A DNA stretch of 64,000 bases from JAEUIX01 sp964611125. GTDB lineage: Bacteria > Planctomycetota > Phycisphaerae > Phycisphaerales > UBA1924. Positions 42,147-51,018 of the stretch are shown here, piece by piece (the first letter of the stretch is position 1; every line of letters begins with the position of its first letter). The DNA lies in assembly GCA_964611125.1 (NCBI GenBank), contig CAZSZO010000014.1, forward strand, positions 1 to 64,000. Direction: 5' to 3'. A program made the position numbers and the translations under genes. Under the pieces are notes generated by a model, which did no database searches, was not told the DNA's origin, and saw only the letters and a program-made list of their open reading frames with translations.

Positions 42147-43573
42147 GGCCGGGGTTCCTCGCGGGGGGCGGCGTTGGGGCCGGAGGGAGCAGGGGCGCCG
42201 GAGTTGGCGGGGGCGGCGAGTGACGCCGCGCTGCCGGCCTGCTCCGGACCCTCGATCCGCTGCTGCTGCAGAGGTGTTGATGAGACGATCCGCCAGCCGC
42301 CCGAGCGGCTGGCGACGCCGTAGACCGCGGCGTACTCATTGGTGCGGGCGTGAGAGTGCCCCCAGTGATAGACCACCCCCACGACGCGCCAGCGGGCCTC
42401 AACCTCGAAGGCGGGTGTCCGGCCGTCAGGCTCAAGCCCGATCGAGCGGACCTCGGTGGCGACCGGGGTGACGGACTTGACGCGCGAGAGGGCGCCCCCT
42501 TCCTCCTGCATCACGAGGCCGCGATAGACGTCGTTGTAGACCGCGTCGAGCAGCGGGCCGTCGACGCTGCGGGCCAGGGCGTCGTAGATCTCGCTCTCTT
42601 TGGTGTAGTCGAACGCGCGGTAGATGTTGGCGTGAAGCGCGGAGAAGGCCTCCAGGGCCTCGCCCCGGGCGAGAGGGGGCGGCGGGGGCGGACCGAGCGG
42701 CAGCGTCAGCGGCCGCAGCCACACGAACGCCGCGAGCCCGGCAGCCACGGCGCCGGCCCCGGCGATCCGCAGCACGGGGCCCAGGCGAGGGCGCCAGCAC
42801 CAGGCCGCCCACGCCCCCCAGGCGCACAGCACCGCCACGGCGAGCAGCGGCGAGCCCGCTCGGGCCGGCGCGGCCCGGAGCGGCGGCACCGGGCGGAAGT
42901 TCTCATCGCGCCCGCCGACGGGACGGCGCCAGACAAACTCGGGCTCAGCGTGGGTGAGCGTAATCAGCTCGAAGTGCCCGGCGCCGGTCACCACCGCTTC
43001 GATATCGGCGTAGGGCGCGCCGTCGCGATCGGGGGCCAGGAAGTCGCGCGGGAAGACGCCCCACACCATCCCGACAGACTTCGGGGCCGCCTTGGCGGGA
43101 TACTCCATGACCGCGTGAATCTGCGGGATGAGCAGGGCCGGGTTCTGAACGAAACCCGGGCGGGTCTCGGGAAGCGGGCGGACGATCTTGAGCTCCCGCA
43201 CCACCGGCGTCACCTCGATGCCGTCGATGCGGACCGTGTTGGGCCGACCGACCAGGGCGGTGGCCGTTCCGGGCGGGCGGGCGACGCCAAAGTACTCTCC
43301 GACCGCGGCGCACAGGGGCGCCTCCTCCTCCTCGCGAACGGCATCCCGCGCGGCCCGCTGGACCGATGTGATGCCGTCGGCGAACAGGGCGTTCATGAGC
43401 ACGTCGAAGCGAACGCCCTCATCCTCGATGGTGATGCGGACGTCGGCGTGGGCGCCGGGCTTGGGATGGGCGATCGCGCCCGCCGCCGCCGCCAGGACCG
43501 CGACCGCCATGGCCATCGCCCCGGCGAACGCCCGGAGGCCGCGGCACGGGTTGCTGAAGATCCGGCGGAGCAT
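42143..43573 (-). CDS. Secreted/membrane protein of an ABC operon, 476 aa
   Basis: ATG at 43573 gives a signal peptide (AGAMAMAVAVLAAAAGAIAH). The ~200-residue extracytoplasmic domain is beta-rich (VRITIEDEGVRFDVLMNALF). Two membrane helices follow (AVAVLCAWGAWAAWCW, VAAGLAAFVWLRPLTL), then a C-terminal domain with FDYTKESEIYDALA and the end KSVTPVATEVRSIGLEPDGR. I recognise no named family. Its overlap with the ATPase gene means it is part of the same complex or pathway, perhaps as an accessory periplasmic factor. A Pro/Ala tail ends the protein. Confidence 0.75.
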   Translation of the reverse strand: MLRRIFSNPCRGLRAFAGAMAMAVAVLAAAAGAIAHPKPGAHADVRITIEDEGVRFDVLMNALFADGITSVQRAARDAVREEEEAPLCAAVGEYFGVARPPGTATALVGRPNTVRIDGIEVTPVVRELKIVRPLPETRPGFVQNPALLIPQIHAVMEYPAKAAPKSVGMVWGVFPRDFLAPDRDGAPYADIEAVVTGAGHFELITLTHAEPEFVWRRPVGGRDENFRPVPPLRAAPARAGSPLLAVAVLCAWGAWAAWCWRPRLGPVLRIAGAGAVAAGLAAFVWLRPLTLPLGPPPPPPLARGEALEAFSALHANIYRAFDYTKESEIYDALARSVDGPLLDAVYNDVYRGLVMQEEGGALSRVKSVTPVATEVRSIGLEPDGRTPAFEVEARWRVVGVVYHWGHSHARTNEYAAVYGVASRSGGWRIVSSTPLQQQRIEGPEQAGSAASLAAPANSGAPAPSGPNAAPREEPRP

Positions 43574-43630
43574 GTGAACGCCGATGGGTCCTGAGGAGAC
43601 TTCCTGAAAGAAGCACGACCAGCACGACAA

Positions 43631-43704
43631 CGCCCCCGGCAGGATTCGAACCTGCGACCTCAGCTTTAGGAAAGCCGCGCTCTATCCAACTGAGCTACAG
43701 GGGC
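43631..43704 (-). tRNA. tRNA-Arg(CCT)
   Basis: The minus strand folds into a full cloverleaf: acceptor GCCCCTG/CGGGGGC (one wobble), D arm GCTC-AGTTGGATA-GAGC, anticodon stem CGGCT/AGCTG with loop TTCCTAA (anticodon CCT), T arm GCAGG-TTCGAAT-CCTGC and discriminator G. Confidence 0.95.
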
Positions 43705-43761
43705 CTGGGGCGAGTTTATCCGCGTGATGGGCGACCGGCGGGACTCGGGAGGCCGGAAGCG

Positions 43762-44937
43762 TCAGCGGACGCGCTGAATCAGAGCCTCGTGATTGATGGA
43801 CCAGGTCTGGGGTTGGCCCTCCCGTTCACCTCCCAGAAGCGCGGTGGCCTGGCAGGACCAGCCGCCGGGGATCCGAGTGAACTGTTCATCGGTGAGCGGC
43901 ACGGCGCACGCCGCGGGGCGAAGCAGTTCAGTCAAGCTCGCCGCCCAGCGACCCTCGGCCGCGTGAAACGCCCGCTGCGCGTAATACACCCGGTGGAGCC
44001 ATTGACGGACGGGGATGGACGGGTCAACCCTGGGCTCCTCCAGCCCCTGCCCCGCGACGATGGGCGAAAACTGGAGATAGCCCCACATCTCCGGGCGGTG
44101 CATGTCGACCACCCCCTGGGGCGACCAGACCCAGTTGTGCTCGGGCCGGTCAGGGACCTTGACATATCGCCCGTCGACCACGTCGAGATCCCACTGCACC
44201 CTGGAGAAGTTCAGCCGCCACTGATCGCCCGCGGTGGGTCCGGGTCGAGGAGCGGCGCCGGACGGCGGGTGGGAGGAAGAGGCGGCGTGACGGTCGAAAG
44301 CCCTCCAGGGGAACACCAGTTCAACCGACCACCCGCGACTGGGCCGGGATGGGTCGTTGAGGGCCCCATCCACGAAGACCGCGGACTTCAAGCCCGCGAC
44401 GTTCCAATCATGGTCGGCCTTGCCGCTGTCCTTATAGGGCTTCGGGAGGTAGAGGTCGAAGATCGTGTTCAGGGCGTTGATCTCGAGTTCGTAGTAGCGG
44501 TGGTTGTCGCCGGTGGGGTTGAGGAAGACCTCGAAGTCGTTGTCGTGGTAGACGATGGCGTCGCGCTGGGTCAGCGTCGCCCAGGGGCGAGGCTCGTCGA
44601 GCCACGCCGCGATATAGAGGTTTTCGTCATCCCAGAGCAGCTTGGCCCGCGTGGCGTGCCTGGGCTTGGGCTTGGCGTCACCCTCGATATCCATGAATTC
44701 ATCGGTCCAGGGCGCCGCGGCCCAGAAGGGCTTGTCGATCCGGCCGTCAAGGACGGGCGGGGTGAGGGCCGATGGGGCGCGATAGCAGATGTAGTGGCGC
44801 TGGGTCTGCGGCGTGGGGGTGGGGATGCGGGTGGACATCACTGGCGAGGTTACGCCGCAGCCGGCCAGCCGCGGAAGCAGGCACGCCGACAGAGCAAGCC
44901 AAATCGGCCACGATGGCACGGCGGGCACGGATCGCAT
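43762..44937 (-). CDS. CBM9-like lipoprotein, 391 aa
   Basis: The signal ends in LAGC (lipobox). The mature protein resembles the carbohydrate-binding family 9-like fold: PPVLDGRIDKPFWAAAPW, ATRAKLLWDDENLYIAAWLD, DNDFEVFLNPTGDNHRYYEL, GWSVELVFPWRAF and WRLNFSRVQWD. Such stand-alone proteins bind sugar ends at the outer surface. It is divergent from the beta-mannosidase gene (45012), with 74 bp between the starts, and lies in a glycan-degradation neighbourhood. It is a probable glycan-capture lipoprotein. Confidence 0.8.
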   Translation of the reverse strand: MRSVPAVPSWPIWLALSACLLPRLAGCGVTSPVMSTRIPTPTPQTQRHYICYRAPSALTPPVLDGRIDKPFWAAAPWTDEFMDIEGDAKPKPRHATRAKLLWDDENLYIAAWLDEPRPWATLTQRDAIVYHDNDFEVFLNPTGDNHRYYELEINALNTIFDLYLPKPYKDSGKADHDWNVAGLKSAVFVDGALNDPSRPSRGWSVELVFPWRAFDRHAASSSHPPSGAAPRPGPTAGDQWRLNFSRVQWDLDVVDGRYVKVPDRPEHNWVWSPQGVVDMHRPEMWGYLQFSPIVAGQGLEEPRVDPSIPVRQWLHRVYYAQRAFHAAEGRWAASLTELLRPAACAVPLTDEQFTRIPGGWSCQATALLGGEREGQPQTWSINHEALIQRVR

Positions 44938-45011
44938 GCCCTCAAGATAACCGGAACGCGGGGTTGCACCGGGGCGCAGGGGCGACCTTGGAGCGGTTAG
45001 GCTTGGGCCTG

Positions 45012-47669
45012 ATGAACCGCGGGCCGATGCTGCACATGCTCCGCACCTCGCTGGCCGACGCCCCGTGGATGGTGCGCGGCGTGGGCGACCTGCCTGGCGC
45101 CCCGGCTGTCGTGGTTGAACGCGCCAGGGCGGGGGTGCCCGCGACGCTGCCCGGGTGCGTGCACACCGACCTCATCGACGCCGGGCTGATCGCCGACCCG
45201 GCTCGGGAGGGCCGGGGCGCCCCCACCCACTCCGCGGACGGCCCGACCGCCGAGCGGGCGGCGCTCTGGGTCTCCGAGGCGGACTGGCGGTACGAGGCGC
45301 TGATTGAAGTTGGGCCCGACGTTTTTGAGCGAGACGTGGTCGAGCTGGTGTTCGAAGGCCTTGACACCATCGCGACGATCGACCTGAACGGGCAGGTCGT
45401 CGGCAGCGCGGCAAGTGAGTTCATCACGCACCGCTTTCAGGTCAAGCACGCACTGTCGCACGGGCGAAACCACCTTGCGGTGACGTTTCGGAGCCCGCTG
45501 AGGCACGTGCGCGAGGAAGCCGCCCGACTGGGCGAGCGGCCGGTGAACGGGGGTTCGCTCGGGTGGGCGCCGTTCGTCTTTGCGCGCAAGAGCGCGAGCA
45601 ACTTTGAGTGGGACTGGGGCCCCAAGGTCGCAACATGCGGGATCGGTGGCGTGCGACTCGAAGCCTGGAGCGGGGTGCGCATCGAGTCGATCGCCCTGAC
45701 TCCGGAAAGGGACCGGATCCGCGGACTGGCGCGACTGGAGTGGGCGCCTGGGGGCGGATCGGGCCAACCACAGCCGCTCAGCCTGCGGATCGAGCTGGGC
45801 GGCACGCCCGGCGACGACGGACCCGCCTGGGCGCCATCGGCCGACATCCCGATCGCGGCAGGCGCCCGCGAGGTCGCCTTTGAGTTCTCCGCCCCTGCGG
45901 GGGCGGCCCGCTGGCGACCTGGGGCCCGGGCCCATGACCTGAAGGCGAACGGGCTGCGGCGCCTCCGGGCCGAGTTGACCCCCGCTGCAGGCGGGGTCCT
46001 CGGAGAATGGTCTGGCCGAACGGCCCTTTGCGATGTCTCCGTTGATTTGTCAACCATGGCCTTCACCGAGGGCGGGCGGCCCGTGTTCTGTCAGGGCGCC
46101 AACTGGATTCCCGAGGGGCTCTGGCCCCGTGACAGGGTTGAGACCGTCGTCCGGGTCCGGCTGGAGGCGCTCGCGGGGGCGGGCGTGAACATGCTGCGGG
46201 TATGGGGCGGGGGGCGGTACGAGCCGGACTGGTTCTACGACCTGTGCGATGAACTGGGGATGATGGTCTGGCAGGATTTCATGTTTGCGTGCGGGATGTA
46301 CCCCGAGGAGCCCCCGTTCCCGGCGTTGATCGAGCAGGAGGCCCGCGAGCAGACCCGGCGCCTGTCGCGCCACCCGAGCGTGGTGCTGTGGTGCGGCGGA
46401 AACGAGTGCATCTGGGCCCACGACGACTGGGCCGGGTTCTGCGACACCTTGGGCGTGAGGACGTGGGGAATCGGGTACTACTTGAGTGTGCTGCCGCGGG
46501 TGGTGAGGGAGGAGGCGCCCGGGCGGGCCTACTTGCCCAACTCGCCCTGGTCGGGGATGGCCCCGAGCGGGGACGCGTGGCTGAAGACCAACGAACCTGG
46601 GCAGGGCGACCGGCACACCTGGGACGTGTGGGGAGAGGGCTACCGCACGGTCATCCCCCGCTTTTGCTCGGAGTTCGGCCAGCAGGCGCCGAGCTGCTGG
46701 GCGACCCTTGAAGACGCGGGCCTGACGACGGTTGACCCCGCGGCGCTCCGCGAGCCGGGCCGCTCGGTCACGCTGATCCCCAGGACCCTGCTGGCCCGCC
46801 AACGCGGCCCCGGCGGCATGGAGCGCTGGTTCGACCAGCCGCTGGCCGAGTGGTTCGCGCCGCCGCGCGATCTGCATGAGTGGCACTACCTGGCGCAGCT
46901 CCTGCAAGCCCGCTGCCTGTCGATCGGCATCGAGTGGCTGCGAGCCAACCAGCCGACGTGCATGGGCTCGCTCATCTGGCAGGCCAACGACGCCTGGCCA
47001 GGGCTGAGCTGGTCGGTGATCGACTCAGCCGGACGGTGCAAGCTGGCGTACGCCGCGATGCGCCAGGCCCATCGTCCGCGCTTGCTCATGATCCAGCCGA
47101 TGGCTGGCGAGCTCCAGGTGATCGCGTCCAACGGGGCCGACAGCGTCTGGGAGAGCGCGTTTCGGCTGCGCCGCATGAGCTTCGCAGGCGACACGCTCGC
47201 CGATACGGGGTATGAGCGGTTTGTGGTCAAGCACCTCCAGACTCGCTCGATCGGACGCGTCGAGGCCCTCATCGGGCCGCCGGGCGATCCGGCGAGCGAG
47301 TTCGTTCTGCTCGAATCGGTTGAGCAGCGTCGCACGTGGTTCTACCGGCCAGACCGGGAGTTGGCCTACCCGGCGGCCTCGTTCGACCTTGAAGTCGAAA
47401 CCGAACTGGCGAAGGGCCAGTTCATCGTGGTGCGGATCCGCGCGGGCTCGCTCCTCCGAGACCTCTCACTGTTCTACGACAAGCTCGCGCCGGGCTTCCA
47501 GCAGTTTGGCCCGTGGATGGACACGCTGCTGCCCGGAGAGTCAGTGACCGTTGCGGTGCGCGTGAAGCCGTCTTCAGACGACCCGCGTCCGCCCCTCAAC
47601 ATCACCCCGGAACTGATTCGTGAGCGCCGGGCCCTCTGGTGCGCCAACGACTTCGGCCGGCGCGATTGA
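45012..47669 (+). CDS. GH2 beta-mannosidase, 885 aa
   Basis: I chose ATG at 45012 (MNRGPMLHMLRT); ATG at 45027 is also possible. The layout is that of large GH2 exo-beta-mannosidases. A jelly-roll domain comes first (~1-215, ATLPGCVHTDLIDAGLI, FEGLDTIATIDLNG). Immunoglobulin-like domains follow, and then the barrel with MLRVWGGGRYEPDWFYDLCD, the acid/base Glu465 in CGGNECIWAHDDW, and the nucleophile Glu554 in FCSEFGQQAP. No signal peptide is evident, so it probably acts in the cytoplasm on imported mannosides, supplied by the sugar ABC transporter next to it. Confidence 0.9.
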   Translation: MNRGPMLHMLRTSLADAPWMVRGVGDLPGAPAVVVERARAGVPATLPGCVHTDLIDAGLIADPAREGRGAPTHSADGPTAERAALWVSEADWRYEALIEVGPDVFERDVVELVFEGLDTIATIDLNGQVVGSAASEFITHRFQVKHALSHGRNHLAVTFRSPLRHVREEAARLGERPVNGGSLGWAPFVFARKSASNFEWDWGPKVATCGIGGVRLEAWSGVRIESIALTPERDRIRGLARLEWAPGGGSGQPQPLSLRIELGGTPGDDGPAWAPSADIPIAAGAREVAFEFSAPAGAARWRPGARAHDLKANGLRRLRAELTPAAGGVLGEWSGRTALCDVSVDLSTMAFTEGGRPVFCQGANWIPEGLWPRDRVETVVRVRLEALAGAGVNMLRVWGGGRYEPDWFYDLCDELGMMVWQDFMFACGMYPEEPPFPALIEQEAREQTRRLSRHPSVVLWCGGNECIWAHDDWAGFCDTLGVRTWGIGYYLSVLPRVVREEAPGRAYLPNSPWSGMAPSGDAWLKTNEPGQGDRHTWDVWGEGYRTVIPRFCSEFGQQAPSCWATLEDAGLTTVDPAALREPGRSVTLIPRTLLARQRGPGGMERWFDQPLAEWFAPPRDLHEWHYLAQLLQARCLSIGIEWLRANQPTCMGSLIWQANDAWPGLSWSVIDSAGRCKLAYAAMRQAHRPRLLMIQPMAGELQVIASNGADSVWESAFRLRRMSFAGDTLADTGYERFVVKHLQTRSIGRVEALIGPPGDPASEFVLLESVEQRRTWFYRPDRELAYPAASFDLEVETELAKGQFIVVRIRAGSLLRDLSLFYDKLAPGFQQFGPWMDTLLPGESVTVAVRVKPSSDDPRPPLNITPELIRERRALWCANDFGRRD

Positions 47670-47696
47670 CGCTCGCACGCCGCCGGTCCCGCCCGC

Positions 47697-48638
47697 TCAC
47701 TCCTTGAGGCCCTGCGTGCCAACGCCCTCAACGAAGTACCGGCGGGCGAACACATAGAGCGCCAGCACCGGCGCCACCACCATCATGCTGAAAGCCATCA
47801 CCAGATTCCAGGGCGTGCCGCCGTGCTGCTGGTGGTAGTTCTGGAGGCCCACCGCCAGGGTGTACTGCTCCTGGTGGTTCGAGAACAGCAGCGGCCCGAG
47901 GAAGTCGTTCCAGGTTCCGGCGAACTGGAGCAGGGCCACGGTGGCGAGGGCGGGCTTGGAGAGCGGCAGGATGACCCGCCAGAAGATTCCCCAGTGCGAG
48001 CAGCCGTCCATGCGCGCGGCCTCGTCGAGCTCGCGCGGGATGGTAAGGAAGAACTGGCGGAGCAGGAAGATGCTGAACGCCCCGCCGAACCACGCGGGAA
48101 CCCAGAGCGGCTTGAACGTTCCGATCCACCCCCACTGCTTGAAGAGCACGTACAGCGGCGCCATGACAACCGCCTGGGGAATCAGCAGCGTCCCCAGCAC
48201 CGCCAAAAAGACCGCCTCGCGTCCCGGCCAGTGGATGCGGGCGAAGCCATAGGCGACGATGGCGCTCGAGATGACCGTGCCCGCGACGCTCAGCAGGGCG
48301 ACCAGCATCGAGTTATGGAAATAGAGCGGGAAGTCGGCGATCGAGCTGGTCCAGACCTCGCGGTAGTTCGACGCCGCCTGCTTCGCCAGGGCCGACCAGT
48401 ACGCCGGCGAGAAGAACGACAGCGGGCGCGCGGGGTCGGCCGGATCCGCAAACTGTGGGAGCAGCGCCATCCCCGGCGCCGCGGCCTGCTGCGGGGTCTT
48501 GAGCGACACCGCGGCCATCCACACGAGCGGCGCCAGATAAGCGGCCGCCAGCGACCACGCGGCGAGCGTCATCAGGGCCCGCCAGCTCAGCGGCGAGGCC
48601 GAGGATCGAGGCCGGAATGGCGGTGCGGAAGAGGGCAT
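47697..48638 (-). CDS. Sugar ABC transporter permease, MalG-type, 313 aa
   Basis: I chose ATG at 48638. Six membrane helices are visible, with the EAA loop DEAARMDGCSHWGIFWRVIL followed by PLSKPALATVALLQFAGTWN. It ends ALYVFARRYFVEGVGTQGLK, typical of MalG/UgpE-like permeases. It pairs with the MalF-type gene 7 bp upstream. It sits tail-to-tail with the beta-mannosidase gene, 27 bp apart. No ATPase gene is present, so a shared MsmX/UgpC-type ATPase is expected. Confidence 0.92.
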   Translation of the reverse strand: MPSSAPPFRPRSSASPLSWRALMTLAAWSLAAAYLAPLVWMAAVSLKTPQQAAAPGMALLPQFADPADPARPLSFFSPAYWSALAKQAASNYREVWTSSIADFPLYFHNSMLVALLSVAGTVISSAIVAYGFARIHWPGREAVFLAVLGTLLIPQAVVMAPLYVLFKQWGWIGTFKPLWVPAWFGGAFSIFLLRQFFLTIPRELDEAARMDGCSHWGIFWRVILPLSKPALATVALLQFAGTWNDFLGPLLFSNHQEQYTLAVGLQNYHQQHGGTPWNLVMAFSMMVVAPVLALYVFARRYFVEGVGTQGLKE

Positions 48639-48645
48639 GGCGAGT

Positions 48646-49545
48646 TCAGGCCTCGGCACGGTAATAAACCACGCGGCGGGCGAAGGCGAGCAGCAGACCG
48701 ACCACAAACAGCGTCGCGACCACCTGCACCCAGGCCAGGGCGCAGGCATAGCCCATCCGGCCGTAGGTGAAGGCGTTGAGGTAGGTGTACACCGCATAGA
48801 CCTGCGTGGCGTTCTCAGGCCCGCCCTTCGTCATGATGAACGGCGGGGCGAAGACCTGCAGCGACCAGATCAGGGCCATCACGCCGTTGAACAGCACCGC
48901 CGGGGAGACCAGCGGGAGGGTCACCGCGAAGAACCGGCGCAGCCCCGTGAGGCCGTCGAGATCGGCCGCCTCGTACAGGCTCTGCGGCACCTCGCGGAGC
49001 GCGGCGCCGGCCACCAGGAGCGGGCCGCCGATGCTCCAGAAGCTCATGATGACCAGCGCCGCCATCGCTGTGGAGCGACCGCCAAGCCAGTCGGGACCCT
49101 CGACGCCGATCGCCCGCAGCGTGCTGTTGATCAGCCCGAACTGGCTGTTGTACAGCCACAGCCAGCAGACCGAGGCTGACACCACGGGCACGAGCGTGGG
49201 CAGGAAGACGATCGCCCGCACGAGCGCAGCTCCGCGCAGGCCGCGATCAAGCAGGGCCGCCACCGCCAGCGAGATGACCGTCGAACCGACGCTCGACGCC
49301 GCGGCATAGACGGCCGTGTTGCGGATGCTGATGAAGAAGAGCGGGTCGCGGAGCAACTCGCGGTAGTTGTCGAAGCCGATGAACACCGGCGAGTCGAGCA
49401 GGCCGAAGTCGGTGAAGCTGTAGTACGCGCTCAAGGCCGCGGGCGTGAGGGTGAAGAGCGTCACGCCGATCAGCCACGGGCTGATCCAAAGCAGCCCTGT
49501 GGCGAGGCGCCGCCGCTCGCCCGGGGTCCATCGGGCGCCGCTCAT
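48646..49545 (-). CDS. Sugar ABC transporter permease, MalF-type, 299 aa
   Basis: Start ATG at 49545 overlaps the solute-binding protein stop (ATGA). Six helices are present; YEAADLDGLTGLRRFFAVTL followed by PLVSPAVLF is the EAA loop, and VFAPPFIMTKGGPENATQVY is typical of MalF/UgpA permeases. It forms the membrane channel with the MalG-type partner. Confidence 0.92.
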   Translation of the reverse strand: MSGARWTPGERRRLATGLLWISPWLIGVTLFTLTPAALSAYYSFTDFGLLDSPVFIGFDNYRELLRDPLFFISIRNTAVYAAASSVGSTVISLAVAALLDRGLRGAALVRAIVFLPTLVPVVSASVCWLWLYNSQFGLINSTLRAIGVEGPDWLGGRSTAMAALVIMSFWSIGGPLLVAGAALREVPQSLYEAADLDGLTGLRRFFAVTLPLVSPAVLFNGVMALIWSLQVFAPPFIMTKGGPENATQVYAVYTYLNAFTYGRMGYACALAWVQVVATLFVVGLLLAFARRVVYYRAEA

Positions 49546-50978
49546 GCCCGCCCCCGTACGTTTGCGGCGCCAGCGCGGGCCTGCGGCCGGGCCCGCCGCC
49601 GCGCGCGCAGGTCCGCCGCCTGGTCCATCATCGACTGGGCCCGGCGCTCGACATCGCCCAGCGTCGCCGTCACCGGCTGACCCCGCCAGACAGCGTCGAA
49701 CATCCCGGTCATGAGGTCGGCGTACGCCTGCCACACACGCGTCTGCGGCAGGATGAGCACGTCGGGGCTGGCGGTGATCGCGTCGTGCACGCCGACGCAG
49801 CGGTTGGGGTGCGTGGCCCGGAACTCGGCGGAGACCGCCCGGAGGGGCGACCCCTTTGCGTGGGCGGTCGCCAGAGCCTCCTGGGCGGGCTGCAACTGCA
49901 TCCAGCGGACGAACGTGTACGCCTCGCGCGGGTGGCGGCAGCCGCGCGGGATCATGAGCACATCGGCCTCGAGCAGGCCGCGCGGTCGCGCGGGGTCGTA
50001 GATCGCGGGGTCCACTGGCGCCGGCGCCGCGCCGTAGTCGAGGTCCGGCCGGTAGAGCCGAATGAAGTTGGCGATCCACGGCCCCTGGATGATCATCGCG
50101 GCCTTGCCCGAAATGAACGGGTCCTGCGGGGAGTGGAACGTCCGGCCCAGGGCCCCGGCGAAGCGGGCCGACTCCTCGGGCCCCAGGCGCCGCGCGGTCT
50201 CCTGGACCCACTGGTACGCCGCGATGGTCGGGGCGTCGGTCAGCAGGGCGCGGTTGGCGACGGGGTCGTACAGCCGGCCGCCGAACATCACCGGCCAGAA
50301 GTACGGCCACCATTCCGGCAGGCGCTGCAGGAACCCCGCGCGGGCGATGCCGCCCCCAGAAGCGCGGATCAGCAGCCGCTCGGACGCCGCGTCGAGCTCG
50401 CTCACCGTGCGGGGCGGTCGATCAGGGTCCAGGCCCGCTTCGCGGAACATCGCCCGGTTGTAATAGAGGGCCAGGTTGTAGACCGATGTCACCCCCGCCC
50501 ACTGGCGGCCCTCGTGCGTCAGCAGGCGGAGCACCGCGGGGGCGTACGTCTCGGGGTCGATCCTGAGGTCGACCGACTCAAGCTCATCAAAGGGCAGCGC
50601 GGCCCGCGCCTCGGCGAACTGCGGCACATTGAACGAGAACAGCCCCACCACGTCCGGCGGATCGCCGCCGCTGATGGCGACCATCGCCTTGGCCTTGATC
50701 TCGCTGACGGGCAGCCGGCGGACCCAGATCCGGTCCTGCGACTGGTTGAAGCGATCAACCAGGGCCTGGACCGCATCGCCCTCGGGACCGGTCCACTTCT
50801 CCCAGTACTCGATGGCGACCCGCCCCCGCGGCACGCCCGCCTGGCCGCGCGGCGTGGGCCGCCACAACGCGCTCCCGACCGCCCCCGCGGCGAGCACCCC
50901 CAGGGCGGCCCGCCGGGTGAGGGCCCAGGTGGACCGAACGCGGGGTTGTGCGGTCAGGTTCGCCACGGCGCGCAGCAT
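49542..50978 (-). CDS. Sugar ABC extracellular solute-binding protein (family 1), 478 aa
   Basis: ATG at 50978 was chosen; the longer frame has no better start. The N-terminus has a twin-arginine stretch (LTRRAALGVLAAGAVGSALW), which suggests Tat export. The mature protein matches family 1 sugar-binding proteins: IEYWEKWTGPEGDAVQALVD, GGDPPDVVGLFSFNVPQFAE, GVTSVYNLALYYNRAMFREA, FISGKAAMIIQGPWIANF and YTFVRWMQLQPAQEALA. It is translationally coupled to the permease genes. Together with the fucosidase and mannosidase it should import an oligosaccharide that contains mannose or fucose. Confidence 0.9.
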   Translation of the reverse strand: MLRAVANLTAQPRVRSTWALTRRAALGVLAAGAVGSALWRPTPRGQAGVPRGRVAIEYWEKWTGPEGDAVQALVDRFNQSQDRIWVRRLPVSEIKAKAMVAISGGDPPDVVGLFSFNVPQFAEARAALPFDELESVDLRIDPETYAPAVLRLLTHEGRQWAGVTSVYNLALYYNRAMFREAGLDPDRPPRTVSELDAASERLLIRASGGGIARAGFLQRLPEWWPYFWPVMFGGRLYDPVANRALLTDAPTIAAYQWVQETARRLGPEESARFAGALGRTFHSPQDPFISGKAAMIIQGPWIANFIRLYRPDLDYGAAPAPVDPAIYDPARPRGLLEADVLMIPRGCRHPREAYTFVRWMQLQPAQEALATAHAKGSPLRAVSAEFRATHPNRCVGVHDAITASPDVLILPQTRVWQAYADLMTGMFDAVWRGQPVTATLGDVERRAQSMMDQAADLRARRRARPQARAGAANVRGRA

Positions 50979-51018
50979 ACCCGCCGGGCGGCCGCGGGGC
51001 GTGCCGCGGGCGGCGGCG

